From Belnapia sp. (GTDB lineage Bacteria > Pseudomonadota > Alphaproteobacteria > Acetobacterales > Acetobacteraceae), in the NCBI GenBank assembly GCA_028291445.1, contig JAQGIA010000680.1, forward strand, positions 1 to 21,170: a DNA stretch of 21,170 nt. Direction: 5' to 3'. Position numbers and translations under genes: made by a program. The notes under the pieces were generated by a model. The model did no database searches, was not told the DNA's origin, and saw only the letters and a program-made list of their open reading frames with translations. Positions 1 to 8,690 of the stretch are shown one piece after another. The first letter of the stretch is position 1. Every line of letters starts with the position of its first letter.

Positions 1-653
<653 letters not shown>

Positions 654-661
654 ACCTGACC

Positions 662-700
662 GGCCCGGGATCCGCAAGATCCCGGGCCACCGCCTTTCCT
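662..700 (+). terminator. Intrinsic terminator of groEL
   Basis: A perfect 11-bp stem (GGCCCGGGATC at 662-672, GATCCCGGGCC at 678-688) encloses the loop CGCAA. It is followed by a pyrimidine/T-rich run (CCTTTCCTTCTTC). It begins 9 bases after the groEL stop codon. The convergent P450 gene ends at 704, so the stem may also help stop transcription from the other side, but the T-rich tail lies only on the groEL side. Confidence 0.85.
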
Positions 701-703
701 TCT

Positions 704-2059
704 TCAGCCGCGCCGTTCGAGCACCATCGGCAGGCTCTCGCCCGGCCGCAGGGTCAGCCGGCAGATTGGAAATACTCGCGCTTCCGGCGCCAGCCGCAGG
801 CGGAAATCCTGCAGCAGCGTGGCCAATACGATCACCGCCTCCGCCAGCCCGAAGCCCATGCCGGTGCAGACCCTGGGGCCGAGGCTGAAGGGCACGTAGG
901 CGTGCCGCGGCCGCTCCGCCGCCCCGGGCAGGAAGCGTTCCGGGATGAAATGATCCGGCCGGTCCCATAGCCTCCGATGGCGATGCAGCAGCCAGGGCAC
1001 CACCACGACCAGCGTGCCCCGCGCGACCGCATGGCCCGCGATCGTGACGGGTGCTTGGGCCTGCCGCGCCAGCAACGGCACCGGCGGATAGAGCCGCAGG
1101 GTCTCGTCCACCACGGCACGGGTGAAGGGAAGCCGCGCCAGGTCATCCCAACCTGCCGCACGGCCACCCAGCACCGAGCGCGCCTCGGCCGCCAGCCGCT
1201 CCTCCGCCGCCGGTGCCTGGGACAACAGGTAGCAGGCCCAGGCCAGCAGGTTGGCGGTGGTCTCATGCCCGGCCATGAACAAGGTCGCGGCTTCGTTGCG
1301 GAAGGCGTTGGCGTCCATCCGCTGCCCGCTGCCCGGCAACGCTGCCGCCGCCATGGCCCCGATCAGCGAGGATTCGCCGCCCGCCAGCGCCCCGGCCACC
1401 AGCTGGTCCACCACCGCATGGATCCGTCGCACCTCCGGCGAAACTCCGCGGCGCAGTCTGGGAAACCAGTCAGGCAACCCGGCGAGGGAGGGCAGGTCGA
1501 TGTTGCCGACCCGCGCCTGGTAGCGACGGAAGGCATCGACCACCGTCGCCGCCCCGGCCGCGCCGATCCGCCGGCCGAACAGCGCGCCGCAGATCACTTC
1601 CGCGGTCAGGTGCCCCATCGCCGCCAGCACGTCGAGGGTCGTGCCGGTTGGCAATGCGGCCCAGGCGGCATGGCGCTCGGCGGCGATCGCGGTCATCACC
1701 GGCGCCAGCAGATGCAGCCGGGACTGATGGGTCACCGGGGTGACGACCCGGCGCCGTTCCTTCCAGACCAGCCCATCCGAGATGAACAGCCCGTCGCCCA
1801 GCAGCGGTTCCAGCGCATGCCGCATCTGCGGGCTCTTCCGCTCCAGCGCCTCATGCTGGTCGATGAAGGCCTGCTGCACGCTGTCCGGGCTGTTGCAGAT
1901 CAGCAGGCGCTGGGCGAGGACCTTGGTCGGGATGACATCCTGCTCGAAATGGCCATCCTGCCAGACTTCGAGGAAGCTGCGCCGCGCCCGCCGCAGCAAT
2001 TCGGGCAGCGGCAGGCGGCGGGTCGGCCGCTCCGGGAAGGGCGGGACGAAGTGGTCCAC
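704..2059 (-). CDS. Cytochrome P450 monooxygenase
   Basis: This 451-residue heme-thiolate monooxygenase has every P450 signature: the I-helix oxygen-activation motif AGHETT (263-268), the K-helix ExxR (Glu319-Arg322 in ETLRLYPP), PERF (about 373-376) and the heme loop FSLGPRVCTG (391-400) with Cys398 as the axial ligand. There is no signal peptide or N-terminal membrane anchor, so it should be a soluble bacterial P450 that needs separate electron donors; no ferredoxin or reductase gene lies nearby. An in-frame TGA lies 6 bases upstream of the proposed GTG start, and GAGG sits about 6 bases before it. The gene follows the ydfG-like gene by 23 bp on the same strand, so the two are probably co-transcribed. 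The substrate cannot be inferred from sequence; ETLRLYPPVP and the general layout resemble fatty-acid or terpenoid-type P450s only loosely. Confidence 0.95.
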   Translation of the reverse strand: MDHFVPPFPERPTRRLPLPELLRRARRSFLEVWQDGHFEQDVIPTKVLAQRLLICNSPDSVQQAFIDQHEALERKSPQMRHALEPLLGDGLFISDGLVWKERRRVVTPVTHQSRLHLLAPVMTAIAAERHAAWAALPTGTTLDVLAAMGHLTAEVICGALFGRRIGAAGAATVVDAFRRYQARVGNIDLPSLAGLPDWFPRLRRGVSPEVRRIHAVVDQLVAGALAGGESSLIGAMAAAALPGSGQRMDANAFRNEAATLFMAGHETTANLLAWACYLLSQAPAAEERLAAEARSVLGGRAAGWDDLARLPFTRAVVDETLRLYPPVPLLARQAQAPVTIAGHAVARGTLVVVVPWLLHRHRRLWDRPDHFIPERFLPGAAERPRHAYVPFSLGPRVCTGMGFGLAEAVIVLATLLQDFRLRLAPEARVFPICRLTLRPGESLPMVLERRG

Positions 2060-2082
2060 GCAGCCTCAGGCCCGCCCCTTCC

Positions 2083-2832
2083 TCAGCCCCGGTGAACGCG
2101 CAGCGGCCCGAAGCTCTGCACCACCGGCATCACCTGGACCAGGTTGATGTTCACCCGGGCCGGGCGCGTCGCCACCCAATGGACGGTATCGGCGATATCC
2201 TCCGGCGTCAGCGGATCGGTCCCGGCATAGACATCGGCCGCCTTGGCGGCATCCCCGCCGAAGCGGATGGTGGAGAATTCGGTGCCGCCGACCAGCCCGG
2301 GCTCGACATCGGTCACCCGGACCTTGGTGCCGAACAGATCGGCCCGCAGGTTGTAGCTGAACTGGCGGACGAAGGCCTTGGTCGCGCCATAGACATTGCC
2401 GCCGGGATAGGGCCACTCGCCGGCGGTCGAGCCGAGGTTGACGATATGGCCACGATCCCGCGCCACCATGCCCGGCAGCACGGCGTGGCTCATGTACATC
2501 AGCCCTTTCACGTTGGTATCGACCATCGCGTCCCAGTCGTCGAGATCGGCCGACTGGGCGGGCGCCAACCCGCGCGCCATGCCCGCGTTGTTGACCAGCA
2601 AGTCGACCGCGGAGAATTCGGCCGGCAGCCCGGCGACGGCAGCCTCCACCGCGGCACGGTCGGTCACGTCCAACGCCAACGGCAGGATCTGTCCGGCCGG
2701 GAATCCGGCGACCAGGGCGTCGAGTCTCTCCTGCCGGCGGCCGGCGGCGATTATCTTCGCCCCGTCCGTGGCGAAACGACGGGCGATGGCAAGGCCGAAG
2801 CCGGCCGTGGCGCCGGTGACGAGGACGATCAT
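2083..2832 (-). CDS. ydfG: NADP-dependent 3-hydroxy acid dehydrogenase, YdfG-type short-chain dehydrogenase
   Basis: This 249-residue classical short-chain dehydrogenase/reductase resembles E. coli YdfG along its length as I recall that sequence. YdfG oxidises 3-hydroxy acids such as serine and 3-hydroxypropionate and reduces malonic semialdehyde. The Rossmann motif TGATAGFG is at 6-13, the GRR turn at 31-33 favours NADP(H), NNAG is at 81-84, and the catalytic Ser135, Tyr148 and Lys152 lie in GSTAG and YGATK. The C-terminal block DVEPGLVGGTEFS and the ending near VHRG are also YdfG-like. The ATG at 2832 has a good AAGGAG 5 bases upstream. It is the first gene of a likely two-gene unit with the P450 (23-bp gap) and is divergent from the RND efflux operon. 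Whether it acts on the P450's product or works independently in amino-acid or pyrimidine breakdown is unknown. Confidence 0.93.
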   Translation of the reverse strand: MIVLVTGATAGFGLAIARRFATDGAKIIAAGRRQERLDALVAGFPAGQILPLALDVTDRAAVEAAVAGLPAEFSAVDLLVNNAGMARGLAPAQSADLDDWDAMVDTNVKGLMYMSHAVLPGMVARDRGHIVNLGSTAGEWPYPGGNVYGATKAFVRQFSYNLRADLFGTKVRVTDVEPGLVGGTEFSTIRFGGDAAKAADVYAGTDPLTPEDIADTVHWVATRPARVNINLVQVMPVVQSFGPLRVHRG

Positions 2833-3064
2833 GTGGGCTCCTTCGCGGGCGTGTGATGCTTATGACAAATCAGCAGGGGTTGAAATACCTTACAGAACGT
2901 CCATGTTGCGAGACATCGGCCGGCGCTGCAGTTCACTCATCTCAAGGGTGGCAAGTCCTCCTTTGCAAGTGGGGACCTGTTGAGCCGATGCGCTACCGCT
3001 GCGGCGGCCTGCGCGCAATCGGGCGCTGAGCCGTGCGCCTCCTGATCGATTGGAGGCTTTGATC
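2833..3064. promoter_or_regulatory. Divergent intergenic region between ydfG and the RND efflux operon
   Basis: These 232 bases must hold promoters for both directions. They are locally AT-richer than the flanking genes around 2855-2900. One loose plus-strand candidate is TTGAAA (2880-2885), 16 bases, then CATGTT (2902-2907); its -10 match is poor. A direct repeat GCAAGT occurs at 2951-2956 and 2965-2970, one and a third helical turns apart, and could be half-sites for a regulator. I found no MerR-type dyad between -35 and -10 elements of the kind that controls many metal-efflux operons. Open frames here are shadows without family character. Confidence 0.3.
3037..3057 (+). promoter_or_regulatory. 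Hairpin covering the ribosome-binding site of the RND adaptor gene
   Basis: GCCTCC (3037-3042) pairs perfectly with GGAGGC (3052-3057) across a 9-base loop. The 3' arm contains the only good Shine-Dalgarno sequence (GGAGG) for the adaptor, 8 bases before the GTG start at 3065. A 6-bp GC-rich stem could dampen translation unless opened. The pairing is seen in the sequence; a regulatory role is inference. Confidence 0.4.
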
Positions 3065-4192
3065 GTGCAAATTCGATTTGGCGCACCCTTTTTCGTGTGC
3101 GCCCTGCTGTTGGTGCCTGGCCTGCCGGACGTCCGGGCAGCGGAACCGGCCCCCAGCGAGGTGATGATCCGGATCGATGACCGGCAGTACCGCGCCGCCG
3201 GCATCGAGGTGGCGGCGGTGGAGGCGGAAGGCGGCACCACGCAGACGGTATTGCCCGGCACCGTCAGCGTCCCGCCGCAGCAGTTGCGCGTGGTGGCGGC
3301 GCCCGCCGCCGGGCTGGTCGAAGCATTGCTGGTCGGCCCCAACGAACCGGTGACCGCCGGCCAGCCGATTGCCCGGCTCCGCAGCACCGACCTGCTCGAT
3401 GCGCAGCGAACCTATCTCCAGGCCTTGTCGGCCGAACGGCTGGCGGCGGAGCGGCTGCGGCGGGATGAGCAGATGCACCGCGAGCGCATCATCGCCGAGC
3501 GCCGCCTGCTGACCACCCGCGCCGACCACGAGTACGCCCGCACCACCTTGCAGGAACGCGAGCAGATGCTGGCGCTGCTGGGCATGGCCGAGGCCGATGT
3601 GAAGACGCTGCGCGACCGGCGGATCATGGTCCCCGCGCTGACCGTCTCGGCGCCCGAGGATGGCGTCGTGCTGGAGATCCGCACCACCGCGGGCGAGCGC
3701 ATCGCCGCCGCCGCGCCGCTGTTCAGCATCGGCCGGCTCGATCCGCTGTGGATCACCCTGCAGATCCCGCTGTCCCAGGCGATGGCGATCGTTCCCGGTA
3801 CCCGTGTCAGCGTGCCCGGCACTCCGGCCCAGGGGGAGGTGATCCGCCTCGGCCGCAGCGTCGATTCCGCCACCCAATCCCTGTCGGCCATCGTCGAGGT
3901 CAGCGATGGCGCCACCGCCATCCGGCCGGGCCAGGTGGTTACCACCAGCGTGGCGCTGCGGCCGAATGGCACGCCGCAATGGCGGCTGCCCTCGGGCGCC
4001 GTGGTGCGGCATGCCGGGCAGTCCTGGGTCTTCGTCCGGACCGAGCAGGGCTTCCGGGCGCGGCCGGTGGTGGTCATCGCCGAGACCGCCAGCACCGCCT
4101 CCATCCGCGCCAACCTGGCCCCCGACGACCGGGTGGCATCCCGCGGCATCCTGACGCTGCTGGCCGAACTCACCGAAGTCTACGGGGGCTGA
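3065..4192 (+). CDS. RND efflux periplasmic adaptor (CusB/CzcB/HlyD family)
   Basis: This periplasmic membrane-fusion protein of about 375 residues links an inner-membrane RND pump to an outer-membrane channel. Residues 1-25 form a signal peptide (hydrophobic FFVCALLLVPGL, likely cleavage after VRA). The first lipoyl/barrel-sandwich half is near 75-107 (VVAAPAAGLVEALLV), the long alpha-helical hairpin spans about 108-185, and the second lipoyl half and beta-barrel follow (SAPEDGVVLEI near 195-205, LDPLWITLQIP near 225-235). I chose the GTG at 3065 because GGAGG lies 8 bases before it and it begins at the signal peptide; TTG codons at 3050 and 3059 are in frame but badly spaced from that site. 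There is no extra N-terminal metal-binding domain and no His/Met/Cys-rich stretch as in many CusB/CzcB proteins, so metal specificity is unproven. It is the first gene of a three-gene operon. Confidence 0.93.
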   Translation: MQIRFGAPFFVCALLLVPGLPDVRAAEPAPSEVMIRIDDRQYRAAGIEVAAVEAEGGTTQTVLPGTVSVPPQQLRVVAAPAAGLVEALLVGPNEPVTAGQPIARLRSTDLLDAQRTYLQALSAERLAAERLRRDEQMHRERIIAERRLLTTRADHEYARTTLQEREQMLALLGMAEADVKTLRDRRIMVPALTVSAPEDGVVLEIRTTAGERIAAAAPLFSIGRLDPLWITLQIPLSQAMAIVPGTRVSVPGTPAQGEVIRLGRSVDSATQSLSAIVEVSDGATAIRPGQVVTTSVALRPNGTPQWRLPSGAVVRHAGQSWVFVRTEQGFRARPVVVIAETASTASIRANLAPDDRVASRGILTLLAELTEVYGG

Positions 4193-4199
4193 TAGCACC

Positions 4200-7100
4200 A
4201 TGCTGATGCGCCTTGTGGGGCTGGCCTTACGCCAGCGCCTGATCGTCGTGCTCGCTACCCTGGCGCTGATCGTCTGGGGCGTGGATGCCTATCGCAAGCT
4301 GCCGATCGATGCCTTTCCGGATGTCTCGCCGACCCAGGTGCTGGTCGCCATGCAGGCGCCCGGCCTGCCGCCGGAGGAGCTCGAGACCCAGGTCACCAAT
4401 CCGACCGAGCTGGCGATGAAGGGCATCCCCAACCTCGCCAGCATCCGGTCCATCACGCGCTACGGAACAGCGCTGATGACCTTCGAATTCGCTCCGGGGA
4501 CGGATATCTACTGGGCGCGCACCCAGGTCGACCAGCGGCTGGACGATCTGGAAAACCAGTTCCCGGACGGTGTCTCGGGCGGCATGGCGCCGGTCGTCAC
4601 CCCGCTGGGTGAGATGCTGATGTTCACGCTGACCGGCGGCAACCTGTCGCCGATGCAGCGCCGCACCCTGCTCGACTGGACCATCCGGCCGCAATTGCGG
4701 GGCCTGCCCGGTGTTGCCGACCTGAATGCGCTGGGCGGCCATGTCCGGACCTACGAGGTCGCACCCGACCCGGCGGCGATGGCGGCCCGCGGCATCACCA
4801 CCGCGATGCTGGCCGAGGCGCTGCAACAGAACAACCGCAACGACGGTGCCGGCCGGGTCCGCGACGGCGAGGAGGCCCTGCTGGTCCGCGCCGAGGGCCG
4901 CATCCGCACGCTGGAGGATATTCGCGCCATCGTCGTCGTCGCCCATCCGACCGGCGTGGTGCGGATTTCGGATATCGCCGATGTCCGCTTCGGCGCCCTG
5001 GCGCGAAATGGCGTGGTGACCCGCAACGGTGACGGCGAAGCGGTCTGGGGCATCGTGCTCGGGCTGCGCGGCGCCAATGCGCGGACCGTGGTGAGCGGCG
5101 TCAAGGAAAAGCTGGCCGAGATCCAGCGCACGCTGCCCGAGGGCGTGAAGATCGAGATCTTCTACGACCGGAACGAGCTGATCGAGAAGGCGGTCTGGAC
5201 CGTCCAGAAGGTGCTGCTCGAAGCCATCGCCCTGGTCGCCGTTCTGCTGATGCTGTTCCTCGGCAATTGGCGGGCGGCGCTGGTGGTTTCGGTCTCGCTG
5301 CCGCTGGCGGTGCTGTCGACCTTCGGGATCATGAGCCTCTATGGGCTCTCGGCCAATATCATGTCGCTCGGCGGCCTCGCCATCGCCATCGGCCTGCTGG
5401 TCGATTGCGCCGTGGTGGTGGTGGAGAACGTGGCACATCGGCTGTCCGGCATGACCGGGCGGCTCGACCTCCGCGCCCGGCTCCAGGTCACCTCGGAAGC
5501 GGTGCGGGAGGTGGCGGTGCCGCTGGTCTCGGGCGTCATCATCATCGTCACCGTCTTCCTGCCGCTGCTGTCGCTGCAAGGCCTGGAAGGCCGGCTGTTC
5601 GGCCCGGTGGCGCTGACCATCATCTTCGCGCTCTGCGCCGCGCTGCTGATCTCGCTGACCGTGGTGCCGGCCCTGGCCGCCACCGTGCTGAAGGCCGGCG
5701 GCCATGCCAGGGACCCCTGGCTGGTCCGCAAGCTGCACGCCGGCTACGACCCGTTGCTGGCCTGGAGCATGCGCAATCCGCTGCTGATCGGCGGCTCCGC
5801 CCTGGCCGGGCTGGCGCTGGCCGGCTTCCTGTTCACCCAGATCGGCTCCACCTTCATGCCGGTGATGGATGAGGGCACGCCTGTCATCACGCTGCGCAAG
5901 CACCCGACCATCAGCGTGGACGAAGCCGCCGACAGCGACCTGCTGCTGCAACGGGAGATCATGCGCGTGGTGCCCGAGGTGCGCGGCATCATGGGGCGCG
6001 CCGGCGCCGACGAGTTGGGCATCGACCCGGTCGGGCTCAACGACAGCGACCTGTTCCTCGCCATCGCCCCGCGCGAGGAATGGCGCGACAAGACGAACCG
6101 CGACTTCGTCATCGACGAAGTCCGCAAGGTGCTGGATGTTTTCCCCGGCATCTCCTACGCCATCAATCAGCCGATCGACATGCGCGTGCAGGAAATGATC
6201 ATCGGCGCCCGCGGCGACGTGGTGGCCAAGATCTTCGGCTATTCGATCGGCGAGCTGAACAAGCTGGCGCGCGAAGTGGAAGACGCGGTCAAGGGCATCC
6301 AGGGCTCCTCCGAGGTCTTCGCCCTGCGCAACGAGGGCATGAAGTACCTGCGGGTCGAGATCGACCGCTTCGCGGCCGGCCGGCTGGGATTGAACGTACG
6401 GGACGTGCAGCAGGCCCTCCGTGTCTGGGTGGATGGCCGCGACATGGGCCTGGTGCTGGAACAGGAACGCCGGATTCCGCTGATGCTGCGGGGCGAGGGC
6501 AGCCTGCGGCGGTCCGCCACCGATCTGCAGCGGCTGGTGCTCGCCCTGCCCGGCGGCCGTACCGTGGCACTGTCCCAGGTCGCCCGCATCGCCGAGGAGG
6601 AAGGCCCGATCCAGGTCATCCGCGAAGGCACCCAGCGCTATGCGACGGTGCTGTCGAACGTACGTGGCCGCGACCTGGTCGGCTTCGTCGCCGAGGCCCA
6701 GGCCGCGGTGCGCGAAAGGGTGCAGCTGCCGCCCGGCTACCGGCTGGAATGGGGCGGGCAATTCGAGAACCAGCAGCGCGCCTCGGCCCGGCTGGCGGTG
6801 GTGGTGCCGATCGCGCTCGGGCTGATCTTCCTGCTGCTGTATTTCACCTTCAACTCGGCCCGGCAGGCGGCGCTGGTCTTCTGCAACGTGCCCTTCGCCG
6901 CCATCGGCGGGGTGGTGGCGCTCTGGGCCTCGGGCGAATTCCTGTCGGTGCCGGCCTCGGTCGGCTTCATCGCCCTGGTCGGCATCGCGGTGCTGAACGG
7001 CGTGGTGCTGGTGTCCTACATCAACCGGCTGATCGCCGAGGAAGGCCTGTCGCTGCTGGATGGCGTGATGGAGGGGGCGCGGCGGCGGATGACGCCGGTG

Positions 7101-7349
7101 ATCCTGACGGCGACCATCGCCGCCTTTGGCCTGGTGCCGTTCCTGTTCGCCACCGGTCCCGGGGCCGAGATCCAACGGCCGTTGGCCATCGTGGTGATCG
7201 GCGGGCTGGTCACCGCGACGGTGCTGACCCTGGTGATGCTGCCGATCCTTTATTCCCGCTTCGCCTTGCCCAAATCCGCCATCGCGGCCGGCGAGCGCGA
7301 TCCCGAACAGCCGGCCTTGCCGCTGCCGAAACCGGCTGCGGCGGAGTGA
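4200..7349 (+). CDS. RND efflux pump, CusA/CzcA (heavy-metal efflux) family
   Basis: This 1049-residue inner-membrane proton-driven pump has the typical length and topology: TM1 near 12-28, a large periplasmic loop, TM2-6 near 335-495, a second loop, and TM8-12 near 870-1030. The family opening RKLPIDAFPDVSPTQV (32-47) and TM4 motif GLLVDCAVVVVEN (398-410) with Asp402 and Glu409 are clear. In CzcA an additional acidic residue lies six positions before the first of these; here it is Ala396, as in CusA-like pumps. The CusA methionine ladder is not obviously complete: MRVQEMIIG (661-669) carries a Met, but the VGLNDSDLFL region lacks the expected one. So copper, zinc/cobalt or a non-metal substrate remain open. 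The ATG at 4200 lies 7 bases after the adaptor stop. The next gene starts 5 bases after this one ends. Confidence 0.95.
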   Translation: MLMRLVGLALRQRLIVVLATLALIVWGVDAYRKLPIDAFPDVSPTQVLVAMQAPGLPPEELETQVTNPTELAMKGIPNLASIRSITRYGTALMTFEFAPGTDIYWARTQVDQRLDDLENQFPDGVSGGMAPVVTPLGEMLMFTLTGGNLSPMQRRTLLDWTIRPQLRGLPGVADLNALGGHVRTYEVAPDPAAMAARGITTAMLAEALQQNNRNDGAGRVRDGEEALLVRAEGRIRTLEDIRAIVVVAHPTGVVRISDIADVRFGALARNGVVTRNGDGEAVWGIVLGLRGANARTVVSGVKEKLAEIQRTLPEGVKIEIFYDRNELIEKAVWTVQKVLLEAIALVAVLLMLFLGNWRAALVVSVSLPLAVLSTFGIMSLYGLSANIMSLGGLAIAIGLLVDCAVVVVENVAHRLSGMTGRLDLRARLQVTSEAVREVAVPLVSGVIIIVTVFLPLLSLQGLEGRLFGPVALTIIFALCAALLISLTVVPALAATVLKAGGHARDPWLVRKLHAGYDPLLAWSMRNPLLIGGSALAGLALAGFLFTQIGSTFMPVMDEGTPVITLRKHPTISVDEAADSDLLLQREIMRVVPEVRGIMGRAGADELGIDPVGLNDSDLFLAIAPREEWRDKTNRDFVIDEVRKVLDVFPGISYAINQPIDMRVQEMIIGARGDVVAKIFGYSIGELNKLAREVEDAVKGIQGSSEVFALRNEGMKYLRVEIDRFAAGRLGLNVRDVQQALRVWVDGRDMGLVLEQERRIPLMLRGEGSLRRSATDLQRLVLALPGGRTVALSQVARIAEEEGPIQVIREGTQRYATVLSNVRGRDLVGFVAEAQAAVRERVQLPPGYRLEWGGQFENQQRASARLAVVVPIALGLIFLLLYFTFNSARQAALVFCNVPFAAIGGVVALWASGEFLSVPASVGFIALVGIAVLNGVVLVSYINRLIAEEGLSLLDGVMEGARRRMTPVILTATIAAFGLVPFLFATGPGAEIQRPLAIVVIGGLVTATVLTLVMLPILYSRFALPKSAIAAGERDPEQPALPLPKPAAAE

Positions 7350-7354
7350 CCCCG

Positions 7355-8662
7355 ATGCGTCCGATTGTTCTTCTCCGGGCCTCGGCCTTGATGGTCCTGA
7401 TGCTTGTCCCGGGCTGGGCCCAGGCGCAGACGGCATCGCCGCGGACCGCGCCGCCGCTCCGGGCCTATCCCGAGGCGCTGCCCCGGACGGCAGCGCCTCG
7501 GGCGGCCTTGCCCAGCCCGCCGCCATCCCGCGGGGGCGCGTCCCTCGCCCAGCATCTGGAGCAGGCGATGGCGTTGGATGCCGCGGCCCGCGGGCTGGCG
7601 GCGCAGCGGAATGCGGTGGCGGCGCGCAGCGCCACGGTGCGCTCGCCCATTGCCGGCTCGCCCGCCGTCAGCGGGGCCTGGCGGACCGATACGCGGGGCC
7701 CGCGCGAGGCCATGCAATTCGATGCCGAAGTCGGCGCGCCGCTTTGGTTGCCCGGCCAGCGCTCGGCGCTCAGCGGTACCGTGACGACGGGCGTCGCGGA
7801 AGTGGACGGCCAGTTCACCCAGCGCCGCCTGGAGCTGGCGGGCCAGCTCCGCGAGGCGTGGTGGACGGCCAGCCTGGCGGCGCGCGAACAGCGGCTGGCG
7901 CGGGAACGGCTGGCGACGGCGCGGGACATCGCCCGCGACGTCAACCGACGCGCGACCCTCGGCGATATCCCGCTCTCGGACGGGCTGCTGGCAGAGAACG
8001 AGACCCTGGCGGCGGAGCTGGCGGTCAGCCAGGCGGAAGCGGATCTGGCGGCAGCCCGGGCCTCCTATCGGGTCCTGACCGGCGGTGCCGAGCCGGATCT
8101 GACGCCCGAGCCCCCCGCGCCGCGCAATGCCCGCCACCCCGTGCTCGAGGCGGCACAGGCGTCGCTGGCCGCCGCCGAGGCGCAGGCCAGGCTGGTCGCG
8201 GCGACCCAGCGGGACAACCCGGAACTGGGCATATTCGGCCAGAGCCAGACCGGCAACGTCACCGAGCAGGGCGTCTCCTTCGGGCTCCGCCTGCGGGTGC
8301 CGCTGGCGACCGAGGCCCGCAATGCGCCACGGCGGGCCGCGGCGGAATCCGACATAACCCGGGCGACCGCGGTGCTGGCGCAGCAGCGCCGGCTGGTCGA
8401 TGCCGGCGTCTTCGCCGCCGAGGCCGCGCTACGGGCGGCCGAGGATGCCGCCCGGCTGGCACGCCAGCGGCTTTCGGTGGCCGACCAGCAATTGGACGTG
8501 GCCCGCCGTGCCTTCCGCCAGGGCGAGACCGGCATCTTCGACCTCTACCGGGTACGCCAGCTGCAGCTCGAAGCCGCCGGGGCCGAGGCCCGTACCGCCG
8601 TGCAGTCCGGCCGGGCGCGTTCCCGCCTCAACCAGGCGCTGGGAGCGATACCGGGGGCCTGA
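7355..8662 (+). CDS. TolC-family outer-membrane channel of the RND system (CusC/CzcC type)
   Basis: The ATG at 7355 lies 5 bases after the pump stop and gives 435 residues. A signal peptide (about 1-24, cleavage near WAQA/QT) is followed by a Pro/Ala/Arg-rich linker (about 25-62). Two long helical repeats typical of TolC-type trimeric channels follow, each ending in YRVLTGGAEP- or LNQALGAIPG-like stretches (about 225-250 and 420-435). There is no lipobox Cys, unlike NodT-type lipoprotein channels. With the adaptor and pump it completes an envelope-spanning exporter. The DNA of the linker contains a perfect 14-bp inverted repeat (7469-7502). The frame is also open far upstream inside the pump gene, but those codons are a shadow. 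No regulator or sensor gene accompanies the operon. Confidence 0.9.
   Translation: MRPIVLLRASALMVLMLVPGWAQAQTASPRTAPPLRAYPEALPRTAAPRAALPSPPPSRGGASLAQHLEQAMALDAAARGLAAQRNAVAARSATVRSPIAGSPAVSGAWRTDTRGPREAMQFDAEVGAPLWLPGQRSALSGTVTTGVAEVDGQFTQRRLELAGQLREAWWTASLAAREQRLARERLATARDIARDVNRRATLGDIPLSDGLLAENETLAAELAVSQAEADLAAARASYRVLTGGAEPDLTPEPPAPRNARHPVLEAAQASLAAAEAQARLVAATQRDNPELGIFGQSQTGNVTEQGVSFGLRLRVPLATEARNAPRRAAAESDITRATAVLAQQRRLVDAGVFAAEAALRAAEDAARLARQRLSVADQQLDVARRAFRQGETGIFDLYRVRQLQLEAAGAEARTAVQSGRARSRLNQALGAIPGA
7469..7502. repeat. Perfect 14-bp inverted repeat inside the TolC-family gene
   Basis: CCCGAGGCGCTGCC (7469-7482) and GGCAGCGCCTCGGG (7489-7502) are exact reverse complements separated by CCGGAC. 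The element lies in frame in the Pro/Ala-rich linker, encoding roughly residues 39-49 (PEALPRTAAPR). It has the shape of a terminator stem without a T run, or of a small palindromic unit inserted into a tolerant linker. The structure is certain; its origin and role are not. Confidence 0.8.
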
Positions 8663-8690
8663 GGCGCGGCGTTGGTCGGCCGTCAGCCCC
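8654..8690. terminator. Weak hairpin between the convergent TolC-family and hpnM genes
   Basis: GGGGCCTGA (8654-8662) can pair with TCAGCCCC (8683-8690) with a one-base bulge, so that the two stop codons sit on opposite arms of one stem. The 20-base loop and the lack of a T run make it a doubtful terminator. No other terminator separates these tail-to-tail genes, whose stop codons are 20 bases apart. Confidence 0.25.

Noticed and set aside
2833..3064. MerR-type metal-responsive promoter ahead of the efflux operon
   Set aside because: No dyad with the long -35/-10 spacing or typical CueR/ZntR-like arms could be found.
6080..7354. Upstream extension of the TolC-family frame into the pump gene
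   Set aside because: The 425 extra codons have Arg/Gly/Ala-rich shadow composition; a signal peptide begins exactly at the ATG at 7355, 5 bases after the pump stop.
4227..7526. 1099-codon open frame on the minus strand
   Set aside because: It is a shadow of the RND pump gene in GC-rich DNA: low-complexity His/Gln/Arg/Gly composition, no family motifs, and the plus strand encodes a full-length pump.
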